A stretch of 10,027 bases of DNA, taken from NCBI GenBank assembly GCA_003024985.2, contig PXIH01S0055052.1, one strand, 5' to 3'. Of the stretch, positions 1-7,107 are shown in pieces. Made by a program: the position numbers and the translations under genes. The first letter of the stretch is position 1, and the number at the start of each line of letters is the position of its first letter. Origin of the DNA: Euperipatoides rowelli (Eukaryota > Onychophora > Udeonychophora > Euonychophora > Peripatopsidae). The notes beneath the pieces are model-generated. The model saw nothing but the letters and a program-made list of their open reading frames with translations, was not told where the DNA came from and did no database searches.

Positions 1-215
1 AAAGATGGATATTTTTCTTTCTATTTTTATAATTTTTTAATAAATTGGAACGTTCTTCGTAATTTATAGCTGCTTTAACCAACACGCTGTGCCCCTTTAA
101 TTTGTATTACAAAATGTTTTGTAGTGACCGGAGTATGACAGTCAGTGCAATCTACAAAAAAATCATGAATTTTGGAAGCTGTTTTTTTTTTTTTGAACGG
201 CACACTAGATATTAG
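1..215. other. Non-coding flank upstream of the pol relic
   Basis: No coding frame or recognisable protein motif is seen here. Reading the + strand back from the reverse transcriptase relic, the open frame ends at a TAG at 213-215. The sequence before it does not encode the N-terminal (fingers and first-aspartate) part of reverse transcriptase that should precede it. A run of 13 T lies at 182-194. The element is therefore either truncated near here or its 5' part decayed beyond recognition. Confidence 0.6.
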
Positions 216-725
216 GCACTGTACTACAATGTCGCACTGGCAGATTCTATACAGTATAGATTATCTTTTTCCCTGCCCTGGGCAATTTATAAACTAAAAA
301 AGCTTCCACAAGGCCTGTCAACCTCAACCTCTATCTTCCAGGAAATAACAAATAAATGCTTAGATGAGCACCATAATAGAGAAAAAGTGTTAGCCTATCT
401 GGATGACATTATAATATTTACAGAAACTATAGAGGAGCACCTAGAAGTACTGGAAGAAGTTTTGGGAGAATTCAAAAAAATAAATATGGCAGTAAAACCA
501 AGTAAATGTTGTTTATTTAAACAGTCTCTTAAATTTATAGGACATGTTATAGATAAAGATGGAAGTAGGCCTACTGACCAAAACACTTTGGCCGTGACCG
601 ATTTTTCTAAGCCAATTACTGTCAGACATGTCCACAGTTTTCTGGGTTCAGTGGGTTTTTATAGGAAATCCATTAAAAACTTCATTTGGCTGCCCATTAT
701 ACACTTTATTAAAAAAGAAAAATGA
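216..725 (+). pseudogene. Reverse transcriptase fragment (palm, second half, to thumb), Ty3/gypsy type
   Basis: Reverse transcriptase copies element RNA into cDNA in a cytoplasmic particle. One frame stays open from 216 to a TGA at 723-725. It has no natural start because the N-terminus is missing. Convincing similarity begins near 276 with a PW..Y..K..LPQGL block (LPQGL codons 303-317) and then IFQ (333-341). The active-site box is YLDD at 396-407 with both metal-binding aspartates intact. Downstream come a KC.LF stretch, FIGH.I...G (about 531-560) and the thumb-side FLGSVGFYR...KNF pattern near 640-680. The first catalytic aspartate, expected about 65-70 codons before YLDD, cannot be recognised. 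Coding continues past the stop only after a shift in an A-rich stretch (about 712-724). Assignment to Ty3/gypsy is secure; activity is excluded. Confidence 0.93.
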
Positions 726-1290
726 GAAAGTAAATTGGTCCCCAGAGGCAGAAAAGCTTTCATTGCTTTAAAAGAACAGTTGACGAAGGTCCCCCTTTTA
801 GCTCACCCAGATTTCAGTAAAAACTGTTTTTTTGTCAACAGATGCTTCAGAAATTGGCTAAGGCAGTCTCCACGAGCAAGAAAATGCAGAGGGAGTCATG
901 TAACCTATAGCCTACTGCAGTCGTAAGCTTAAGCATGCAGAATGCAATTATGCTACGATTGAAAAAGAAGCACTAGCAATTGTGTAAGCCTTCCAACAGT
1001 TTACTGCCATATTTAATGGTTACCCAGTCATTCTTAGGAATGACCATAGGTCCCTTACATATGTTTTTTGACTAAAGGACCATCACAAAAGATTGGTACG
1101 GTGGCTGTTACAGGTGCAATACTACAGGCTTCAGTTTGATTACATACCTGGTAAGGAGAACATATTTGCCGAATGGTTGTCTAAAATCCTGGAAGCAGAC
1201 CACCCCACGAACGTAGCAGCAATAGATTCTGTAAAGGAGCCATTAACAATTCAGAATTTTTTACAGGCTCAACAATCGGACGAGTACTAA
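726..1290 (+). pseudogene. RNase H domain relic of Ty3/gypsy pol, two shifts and four in-frame stops
   Basis: RNase H removes the RNA strand from the RNA:DNA hybrid during reverse transcription. The connection region (W.PEAEKAF...L..PLLAHPDF) is split between two frames around 724-840, with one lost base near 754. From 838 one frame carries the domain to 1290. TDAS is at 838-849 (first catalytic Asp), YATIEKEALAIV at about 949-984 (catalytic Glu), and NDHRSL near 1039-1056 (third acidic residue). The end is GKENIFAEWLS near 1150-1180, where the usual final Asp of the A-D-x-L-S motif is Glu. Stops interrupt this frame at 859, 901, 985 and 1069, and a TAA at 1288 ends it. All four are point changes within one preserved frame, which suggests slow decay by substitution rather than rearrangement. 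Confidence 0.92.
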
Positions 1291-1315
1291 AAGTTTGTAA
1301 AAAAAAATTATTGAA

Positions 1316-2024
1316 AAGAAATTCAGAGAGAGAGATTTTATTTTAGATGAAAGTGGATTACTTTTAAAAAGTGCAAAAATTTTTCATGAGATAGGAGGTT
1401 TATATCACACCCTGGTGCCTAAAGCACTCATTAATAATTTAATATGCCACTATCATGATCACCTGCAGTCACTCTCTGATCTATAAACCATATGGAGAAT
1501 CAGGGCCTGTTTTACATGGGATCCATGTACTCAGATGTAAGAAAATACATAGAGTCATGTGATACCTGTCAAAAGAGGAGCGTACTGCGCACTAAACCAC
1601 CACTTCAGCCAACTACACCCAGTACAACACCATTTCAAAAACATTTCATGGATATTTTGGAACCATTAAAAATACAGAGGCTGCCACTATAGCGAAGGAT
1701 TACATGCTTAACGTATTCTCAAATTATGGCGGCTCCAAACTCATAGTAACAGATCACGGAGCTCAGATGACAGGAAAATTATTTAAAAGCCTGTGTGACC
1801 ATCTGGGTGTCCAGAAGGTCTTTAGTAGCCCATACCATTCCTCGGGCAATGGGCCCACAGAAAGAGCCAATGGGAAGATAACAAATATACTGGCGAAGAT
1901 GGTGAGTAAAATTTTCAGAGACTGGGATGAGCTGCTTCCATACACTTTGCATGCACTAAATACAGTCGTTCACAGGTCTACAAATCATTCACCTTTTTAT
2001 ATTGTGCATGGATATGATCCATAA
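1316..2024 (+). pseudogene. Integrase N-terminal zinc domain and DDE core, multiply frameshifted
   Basis: Integrase inserts element cDNA into the host genome. An N-terminal spacer and a Y-H block run in one frame from about 1316 to a TAA at 1484-1486. The second zinc-ligand histidine (G-H type motif) falls in another frame near 1467-1472. The Cys pair SCDTCQ is at 1555-1572 in a third. The core starts with MDILEPL (Asp codon 1651-1653). The frame then changes, and the second Asp (TDHG, codon 1752-1754) and the Glu (TERANGK, codon 1860-1862) have exactly 35 residues between them, the D-35-E spacing. Only about 33 codons separate the first two aspartates, roughly 25 fewer than usual, so an internal deletion lies near 1670-1705. 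The last frame stops at 2022-2024 after a TxHSPF.IVHGYDP motif typical of the core's end. Confidence 0.92.
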
Positions 2025-2110
2025 GATCCTGCATCAGAATTTAATCAAAAAAAAGGAAATAGACACTGATGACATACCCGATTTAATAAATGAGATGATA
2101 GAGTGATTAA

Positions 2111-2431
2111 CAATGGCGTGTAATCAAGTCATTTTACTCTTACGCTAATAAAAAGAGCAAATTTAGGCTCACTGAGTACGGACTCAGACAGCCCGTCTTA
2201 ATTCTAGATCCTACATCATATGCCGGCGTAAATAGGAAACTTAAGCAAAGGTATATAGGACCATATTGTGTTACAAGTCGCAAATCATTAGTAAATTATC
2301 AAGTGAGAATTATTTCTGATCCTTCAATAGTCAAAGAAGTGCATGTTGAGCGTATGAAGCCATACGTTTTAAATGATAATGTTGCCACTGATTCAGTAAC
2401 CAAAGTTCCAAACACACCCCAACGCAAATGA
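2111..2431 (+). pseudogene. Integrase C-terminal domain with GPY/F module (end of pol)
   Basis: This frame is open from 2111 to a TGA at 2429-2431 and has no start codon of its own because it is the tail of pol. It reads as an integrase C-terminal region: a lysine-rich NKKSKF block with RQPVLILDP (about 2147-2212), then KLKQRYIGPY (2237-2269) and VHVERMKPY near 2339-2367. This is the GPY/F module of many Metaviridae and gammaretroviruses, involved in integrase multimerisation and DNA binding. It joins the core relic through about 85 bases in which frame 0 passes a TAA and shifts in an A8 run (2047-2054). The module is unusually clean compared with the rest of pol, with 106 uninterrupted codons. 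The stop is probably the native end of pol. Confidence 0.85.
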
Positions 2432-2617
2432 AGAAATCAGACAAAACCAATGAACGTCAGATGACCTCAATCTGATACAATTAGAAACAAGGAAGTAAAA
2501 GGACATGTCAGTTCAGATTGTGTATACCACAATACAAAGGAGAAAGACTGCTACTTATAGATATACGTAAACGTTAATTTTAAAGCTTTGATTGCACAAA
2601 ACCTCCTCTGTCCATCG

Positions 2618-2631
2618 CTGACGATCGTCAG
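2618..2631. repeat. 14-bp perfect palindrome CTGACGATCGTCAG
   Basis: The sequence is its own reverse complement over 14 bp and contains two CpG. It lies 187 bases after the pol stop in AT-rich DNA. It could be a dimeric-protein binding site or chance; about one such palindrome is expected every 16 kb in random sequence. Confidence 0.9.
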
Positions 2632-3287
2632 TCTACACGTTATAACTTAGGACCAAGAAATCAAATTTAAAAAAGTTATAACAGCTAGGTAAAATTTTTA
2701 AATCTCTCCCAAAATGGATTGGCAAACCTAAATCAATCAGCAAATTAAATTTTGTTCAAAAATAGGTTGTAATGATTTGTACAATAAATTAGAAAGAACA
2801 TTTTTTTTATTTTTTTTGTGTACACAAGCACAAGCTATTTTTTTATTTTTTTGTTTATCTTGCTTTTCTTGAAAAACGGAAAAGAGGGATATTTTTGTTT
2901 TGTTTACTAGCCTACAATGACTGAAAAGCACTAAAGGAAAATATTTAGATTTTTTTTCATTCATATAAAAATTCATAATAAATAAAATACTAACCTTAGC
3001 ATATAGATTTTGTATTCCTGGTGGGTTTTTTTTTTCAGTTGGGTACAAAAGTAAATAAAAACAATATGTGGATCATGGATTATTTTTTTCCTGGGTATTC
3101 AAGACAGACACAATCAATGACATTGTAAATAGATTTTTAAAAAAAAATTTAATAAAAGATTTTTTTTTAATATAAATTTTTGACAGAAATTTTTAAAATA
3201 AAAATGGATTTGTTAGTAAACAAATAAAAGTTTTAGTTCAATCACACATTTTTTTGAATAAAATTTTTTTCAGCGTCTGTTTTGTCT

Positions 3288-3295
3288 GCGCCAAA
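3288..3295 (-). promoter_or_regulatory. E2F-like site (TTTGGCGC on the minus strand)
   Basis: GCGCCAAA on the + strand is the exact complement of the E2F consensus TTTSSCGC. It lies about 280 bases upstream of the TATA box at 3572 in a sequence where GC-rich words are rare. An 8-bp match alone is weak evidence; the position relative to the TATA box is what makes it worth recording. Confidence 0.3.
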
Positions 3296-3571
3296 TTCCA
3301 GGTCTTACCCGGTTAACTCTGTCCACACCCCATTGTTCAATAATATTTTCTTTTTGCACTTACACATTCTAGGACCTGACATTTTCTTTTCCTTTTTCCT
3401 TTTATTGTCCATGTGATTGTGATTGTTGTCTTCGTATGATTGCTTTCTCTTCTTTCAGTGTGCCTGAACTTTTGGGCGTAGTTTACGGCCTAGGCGTAGC
3501 TTAGGTGATGGGGCTATTTCCATGAATGCTTGTCTCCCCTGTTCATCTTTTTTCTTTTGTGTCATCCTGGG

Positions 3572-3579
3572 TATATAAA
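3572..3579 (+). promoter_or_regulatory. TATA box candidate (TATATAAA)
   Basis: TATATAAA matches the TATA consensus and sits at the edge of a GC-richer island: GGGTATATAAAT is followed by GTCCCGCACTGGGC. Transcription would be expected to begin about 30 bases downstream, near 3600-3606. A TCAGT word like an arthropod initiator occurs at 3634-3638, too far for classical TATA-Inr spacing. Downstream lie a strong splice donor (3874/3875) and two polyadenylation signals (4376-4393), giving a transcription-unit-like order. In an AT-rich genome TATA-like words are common, so the call rests on context. Confidence 0.35.
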
Positions 3580-3601
3580 TCTATAGTCCCGCACTGGGCA
3601 T

Positions 3602-3874
3602 CCATCATGGGCATCGTAGTAAATTTAGTTCCATCAGTGTTTGTTTGTTTGTATAGTAAAATAGGATAAAGGACATAGCCTTTCTTAATCCTATGGGGCA
3701 TCAGGTCCACTCTGGCATGATCGAGGGGTGCCTGTCGAAGATGGGTCTGACAGATCTAAGATAAACACTGGTCCTGTCTTTCCAACACAGGTTGTAAGTA
3801 AAGGTAGGCCTGCTCATCAGCATTTCAGGAGAATGAATTCGTGTAAGCTCTAAAAACAACTCCTGAGCTCTAAG
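3602..3874 (+). other. Possible first exon or leader of an unknown transcript
   Basis: The block begins about 30 bases after the TATA candidate and ends at CTAAG|GTGAGT, a near-perfect 5' splice site. Its composition is balanced and its complexity higher than the surrounding T-rich DNA. It has no long reading frame: the first ATG (3607) opens only 20 codons before a TAA. If transcribed it would be a 5' untranslated leader or a non-coding RNA. Several other donor-like words occur near 3790-3806. An alternative is the U3/R part of a decayed LTR, but no matching second copy is seen in the window. This is an inference from signals, not from homology. Confidence 0.25.
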
Positions 3875-3889
3875 GTGAGTCTCTCACCT
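3873..3889. repeat. Perfect 7-bp hairpin enclosing the splice donor
   Basis: AGGTGAG (3873-3879) and CTCACCT (3883-3889) are exact reverse complements separated by the loop TCT. The GT of the donor AAG|GTGAGT (3875-3876) lies in the 5' arm, so in RNA the donor would be paired with its own downstream complement. Confidence 0.85.
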
Positions 3890-3985
3890 CAATGTTAAAA
3901 TAAGGCGTCGAAATTTCCGCTGCACAGAAAGAAAATCCAACATTTTTTCTTGGATAGCTCAAATTTTCACTTCTAAAGGACTCAT

Positions 3986-3986
3986 N
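3986..3986. other. Ambiguous base (N) in the assembly
   Basis: A single N interrupts CTCATNTTTC. It shows unresolved consensus at this position and affects no proposed gene. Confidence 1.
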
Positions 3987-4246
3987 TTTCTTACTCAAAG
4001 ACTGAGTGAATAATGATGCCTAATTATAAATTTAATTCCAATAAGTAACTGTTTTGTTTACATTTTTTGCTTTTCTATAAAAAGTCTGGAAGTCTAGTTA
4101 GGGATTAAATCCAATTTATCTAATTTGCATTAAGTAGTAGGGATTCCCCGTCTTCTATTATTTTAGATAGATTAGAATCTGTTTTACACTGAAATAATAT
4201 ATAATGCCAGTAAAAGTAGGTACAGCATATCTCCTCCCTGCAGCCG

Positions 4247-4291
4247 CTGCTTGTGGGTTCCGTGCTTCTCGAAGAGTACCGAAGCAAGCAG
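4247..4291 (+). repeat. GC-rich stem-loop (CTGCTTG / CAAGCAG)
   Basis: Arms at 4247-4253 and 4285-4291 pair perfectly over 7 bp. Inside the 31-base loop, CTTC (4265-4268) can pair with GAAG at 4281-4284. An alternative 6-bp pairing TGCTTC (4263-4268) with GAAGCA (4281-4286) competes with the outer stem. The block around it is one of the most GC-rich in the window and lies about 85 bases upstream of two AATAAA signals, so in a + strand transcript it would be a 3' end structure. Confidence 0.6.
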
Positions 4292-4375
4292 TTCTGGGTG
4301 CATTAGGAATATGGCATAAACATACACACATATTAGATTACACTTTGGCATCCTTAAAACACTAGGAACAACTTC

Positions 4376-4412
4376 AATAAAGTTTGCAATAAAACTGTGT
4401 CACTTGTGTTAC
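4376..4412 (+). terminator. Double polyadenylation signal with GU-rich downstream element
   Basis: AATAAA occurs at 4376-4381 and again at 4388-4393. It is followed at 4396-4411 by a GT-rich stretch (TGTGTCACTTGTGTTA), the usual arrangement of a metazoan cleavage and polyadenylation site. It would close a + strand transcript starting near the TATA candidate at 3572 or further upstream. No coding exon is recognised before it. The sequence is AT-rich, so single AATAAA words are expected by chance; two plus a GU-rich element are less so. Confidence 0.45.
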
Positions 4413-4423
4413 ATCTTATTTCA

Positions 4424-4439
4424 TTTTTTTTTTTTTTTT
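4424..4439. repeat. T16 homopolymer
   Basis: Sixteen consecutive T on the + strand begin 12 bases after the GU-rich element. On the minus strand this is an A16 tract, which could be the tail of a retroposed sequence lying at higher coordinates. No AATAAA precedes it on that strand, so simple-sequence expansion is equally likely. Confidence 0.9.
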
Positions 4440-4754
4440 AAATGTTCAAATTTTTTAGATAGGGGTTTGTCTGATCTTGATTATGATTTCCTCAGCTGGT
4501 TATGTAAGGTGCCAGCTGTTAGATTAATTTCAGATAATTGAAACATTTCACTCTAGCTGTGGTTAGGCAGCGAAAAGAGAAAGGCAAGTCGTCTTTCTCG
4601 TCTTTTTATAATTGCAATTTGAGACGTAATGGACTGGTAACCTGTTCTGTTTTTAAAAATTCTAAATTTGCTAAAATTGTTGTTATAATGTCCCAAATAT
4701 ATTAATACGAGTTTAGACCCATTTTGGCATTTGGCATGGTTTCATTGACATGTG

Positions 4755-4791
4755 CTCCCTCCCCCCACCTTAGTTTTAGGGGGGGGGGGGG
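4755..4791. repeat. C-rich block followed by a 13-G run
   Basis: A C/T stretch (4755-4770, with C6 at 4761-4766) is followed after a short AT spacer by 13 G at 4779-4791. The two blocks can pair with each other as a hairpin, or form G-quadruplex and i-motif structures separately. Confidence 0.85.
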
Positions 4792-4900
4792 ATGAAATTG
4801 TTTAATTTAGTTTAATTTTATTTCTTAGTGATTTTTTTTTGTGAAACTTTGCTTAATGCCAGGATGGGTTTCCAACATATTTTGGCATCCTGCAGCAGGT

Positions 4901-4915
4901 AGCGCCATCTGGTGG
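4901..4915 (-). promoter_or_regulatory. CTCF-like site, full match to the core consensus
   Basis: The minus strand reads CCACCAGATGGCGCT, which agrees at all 15 positions with the commonly used animal CTCF core CCASYAGRKGGCRSY. CTCF is a zinc-finger architectural protein conserved across bilaterians. The word lies between two long G runs (4779-4791 and 4957-4968). Similar GCGCCATCTGGTGG words are also spread by repeats in many invertebrate genomes, so binding is inferred, not shown. Confidence 0.5.
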
Positions 4916-4956
4916 CATTTTCTTTGTGGGTTATGGGAGTCCAACTTAAAATCAGA

Positions 4957-4968
4957 GGGGGGGGGGGG
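4957..4968. repeat. 12-G homopolymer
   Basis: Twelve consecutive G lie 178 bases after the 13-G run, with the CTCF-like word between. G-quadruplex-prone DNA is otherwise absent from this AT-rich window. Confidence 0.95.
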
Positions 4969-5311
4969 TCAAAAATGTTTTTGTTTTTTTCAAATTTTTA
5001 AAAATTGAGATTTTTTTCTTTTTCGAAGTAGGAAGTAATATACATAGAAAAATTAAAGTTAAAATAAGTTTGTGATTTTTTCTCTTCCCTTTCTTTTTTG
5101 ATTTGGATTCTCAAGACCGTTCCTGAATTTATTAAAATTAATTTTTTTATTTTTATTTATTTTTCTTCTAAATCGAAGTCAGTATCCTTGTAAAACCTAA
5201 ACCAATATCTCAAATGTTTTTTTGTTTTTTTATGCCATTAATTTTATAAATCTTGTTCTTAATAATTGTTGTACCACACAAAACTGCTTCGTCACTGATT
5301 TTTGTATACCT

Positions 5312-5325
5312 CAAAATGGCGGCTG
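5312..5325 (+). promoter_or_regulatory. YY1/Pho-like site (CAAAATGGCGGCTG)
   Basis: The word matches the animal YY1 consensus AANATGGCGGC exactly and stands out as GC-rich in T-rich surroundings. YY1 sites often mark promoters and retroelement 5' ends. No promoter is otherwise evident here, so its role is unknown. Confidence 0.35.
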
Positions 5326-6206
5326 TGATTTGTTTTATATAATTCTGATTTCTTTGAATTTTCTTCAATTGTAAATGTTATGGTAATGAAAATCGTTTGT
5401 GCAAGTATAGTTAATGTTAATTTTTGAACTTGGATTCTGTAAAGAATGTTTTACCAAGTTTAATTTTTTTTGGAGTCAGCCATTTTTAAATTTTTAAAAT
5501 TTTGATCTGTAACTTTAGATTTTCGTTGCCCTTGCATTCATGAGTGTAGTGCATAATTTATTTTGATGAAAAATTGCTTAAAATATTTTTAAATAATTTT
5601 TTTACTGTTTTTGACACAAGCTAAATATTTATTTAATTTCAAATTTTTTAAGTTAAATTTTTTTTTCGTGACATTTTGAGATGTGCTAAATTAGTGTGTG
5701 TGTTTATTTTGATTATTTTATTTGGTTTGACATTAAATTATCATGAAATTTATTTGTTCTGAAAAAATTTTTTTTTTTTACGTTAATCTAGCCGTTTGGC
5801 AAAATTTTGATTAACAGTAAAGTTTATAATTTATTATAATTTCTTTTTTTGCTGAACTTTGTCAAATATGTTATTGACTCACCTAGTCATCATTGAGTGA
5901 ATGATTTTATTCCAAATAGTTTTTTTTTTGTACTGTATTTTGGTAAATCTACTTTCTTTTGCCATGTGAGGGAAGTAATTAAATTTACATTAATGAAGTT
6001 TAGGAAAATTTTAGATTCTGATCAAATCTAGTGAATTACCTGTTCAGTGGTAATTCTTTTTAATCTCTTGACATTATGTGGGTATTGATAGAGATTTTGT
6101 TGGCAAATTTAAGTGTTAGTAAATTTTGGACTAATCTCCTGTTTTTTGGTGTGCATTTTTTGAGCTTTTGCAAATCTACAAATGATTTGTGCTAGGTTGT
6201 GTAGTG

Positions 6207-6423
6207 TTTGCTAATTTACAGTATATTAGGTTTTCCAAATAATTTTTTTTTTCATAGTTCAATTTTTAATTTATTCAGCAAATGATTGAAAGAGTGAAGG
6301 AGAAGTTAAGTTTGCTAACTATATAGTAAGCATACATTTTTTTTATTTGACAAAATAATTTTTTTTTTCGACTTTTTCTTTGAAAGTTATTATTATAAAG
6401 TTTGCTAAATATACAGTAAGCAT
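6207..6423 (+). repeat. Spaced short repeat, TTTGCTAA...CAGTAAGCAT, three copies
   Basis: Copies at 6311-6333 and 6401-6423 are 23 bases long, agree at 21 positions and lie exactly 90 bases apart. Each is preceded by AAG. A shorter, one-base-gapped relative (TTTGCTAATTTACAGTA) starts at 6207, 104 bases before. The sequences between copies are T-rich and do not clearly align by eye, so this may be an old tandem duplication of about 90 bp with diverged spacers. Confidence 0.6.
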
Positions 6424-6666
6424 GAAGTGTTGTTTTATTAATTAATTTAATGACATGATTTTTTTTTAAACATTTTATTTGTAAAATATTTTTATGAAGT
6501 AATTTTTATTTTTATTTGGGTACCATTCCAGATTTAAGACAACTTTGCAACTGTAAAAATTTCTATCTTACAGCTGTCCTATTCAGATCATTTCTCTATT
6601 TATGATTTTAATTATTTTTATATCTTTGAGGAATAACTCTGTATTGTTTTTCTTTTTTTCTCAAAA

Positions 6667-6680
6667 AAAGATGGCGTCTG
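6667..6680 (+). promoter_or_regulatory. YY1-like site (AAAGATGGCGTCTG)
   Basis: The core AAGATGGCG fits the YY1/Pho motif with one deviation after it (TC instead of GC). It is the third ATGGCG-type word in the T-rich half of the window and lies 157 bases before the putative polypurine tract. Confidence 0.2.
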
Positions 6681-6823
6681 TTTTTGACATTTAACAAACG
6701 AACTGTATCTCTGTGAACTGCTTCGGACGCTTTTTCTAAATTTTCTTTAACCTGTTTCTTAATTTTTCATATTTTTTTCTTAAATGTTGGTTTTGTACCC
6801 AATGTGATCTCTGTCATGCTGTT

Positions 6824-6844
6824 AAGAGGAGGGGAGATGTGAAG
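6824..6844 (+). other. Polypurine tract and putative 3' LTR start
   Basis: Fourteen purines, AAGAGGAGGGGAGA (6824-6837), are followed directly by TGTGAAG (6838-6844). In LTR retrotransposons a G-rich polypurine tract primes second-strand DNA synthesis and abuts the LTR, which nearly always begins TG. The GGGGAGATGT junction has the general look of invertebrate Ty3/gypsy elements. Against this, no matching LTR copy and no clear LTR end are seen in the window, and the pol relic ends 4.4 kb upstream. It may belong to the same element with a long non-coding 3' part, to another decayed element, or be chance. Confidence 0.35.
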
Positions 6845-7107
6845 TTTAATTTTTAATTTTTTTTGTTTCATTTATATTATTATTTAAACTATGGTAGCGG
6901 TTATTTTGATATTATAGTTATATTAATTATTGATATTAAATTCTTTTTTATGTCTTGATTTAAAATTGTTTTTTTTTGGTTGGACACCAGTATATAGTAA
7001 TGTATGTCAAATTTTTTTTAAGTTTATCCTTTTTTGTTGTATGTCTGAACCATTCCAATTTATGTTCACACCATTGATCATTATTAACAATCAAAATTTA
7101 TTATATA

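Larger units (their letters stand above)
216..2431 (+). mobile_element. Decayed, 5'-truncated Ty3/gypsy (Metaviridae) LTR retrotransposon, pol region only
   Basis: Three domains appear in the order reverse transcriptase, RNase H, integrase. That is the Ty3/gypsy and retrovirus order; in Ty1/copia the integrase comes first. Visible landmarks are LPQGL and YLDD (reverse transcriptase), TDAS and NDHRSL (RNase H), SCDTCQ (integrase zinc-binding Cys pair), an integrase core with 35 residues between its second Asp and Glu, and a KLKQRYIGPY block (GPY/F module). Coding jumps between frames several times and carries several stops, so the copy is not functional. No gag, protease, primer-binding site or 5' LTR lies in the 215 bases upstream. 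The strand is relatively A-rich, as is common for retroelement sense strands, in contrast to the T-rich DNA after 2760. The clade within Metaviridae cannot be fixed by eye. Confidence 0.93.
2432..3560. other. Non-coding AT-rich stretch 3' of pol
   Basis: No convincing gene is seen on either strand. An env gene, polypurine tract or 3' LTR expected after pol is not evident. The + strand changes from A-rich to T-rich at about 2760-2800 and shows many T and A runs. A long minus-strand reading at 2737-3048 is Lys/Asn-rich and follows simply from the A-rich minus strand. Local items are a 14-bp palindrome at 2618-2631, an acceptor-like T run with CAG at 3264-3273, an E2F-like word at 3288-3295, and two copies of GCGTAG(T/C)TTA at 3476-3485 and 3494-3503 with an 18-bp period, in an unusually GC-rich patch. 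Confidence 0.6.
4969..6823. other. T-rich, non-coding, low-complexity stretch
   Basis: No reading frame with protein-like composition is seen on either strand. The + strand has clearly more T than A, with frequent runs of 7-10 T, and keeps this bias throughout. It could be an intron of a + strand gene, since pyrimidine-rich introns are common, or decayed repeat sequence. It contains YY1-like words at 5312 and 6667 and a short dispersed repeat at 6207-6423. Confidence 0.6.

Noticed and set aside
246-260. Inverted repeat TCTATAC-A-GTATAGA
   Set aside because: A short AT-rich symmetry at the edge of the decayed reverse transcriptase; expected by chance in such DNA.
395-586. Minus-strand reading opposite reverse transcriptase
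   Set aside because: A shadow of the well-supported reverse transcriptase frame on the other strand.
2737-3048. 103-codon minus-strand reading
   Set aside because: It is dominated by Lys, Asn and Phe runs that follow from A/T homopolymers, has no motif, and the composition is the same as its non-coding neighbours.
3407-4412. LTR running from a TG near 3407 to the ACA at 4410-4412
   Set aside because: The TATA to polyadenylation distance (about 800 bases) would require an unusually long R region, there is no preceding polypurine tract, no primer-binding site follows, and no second copy is seen.
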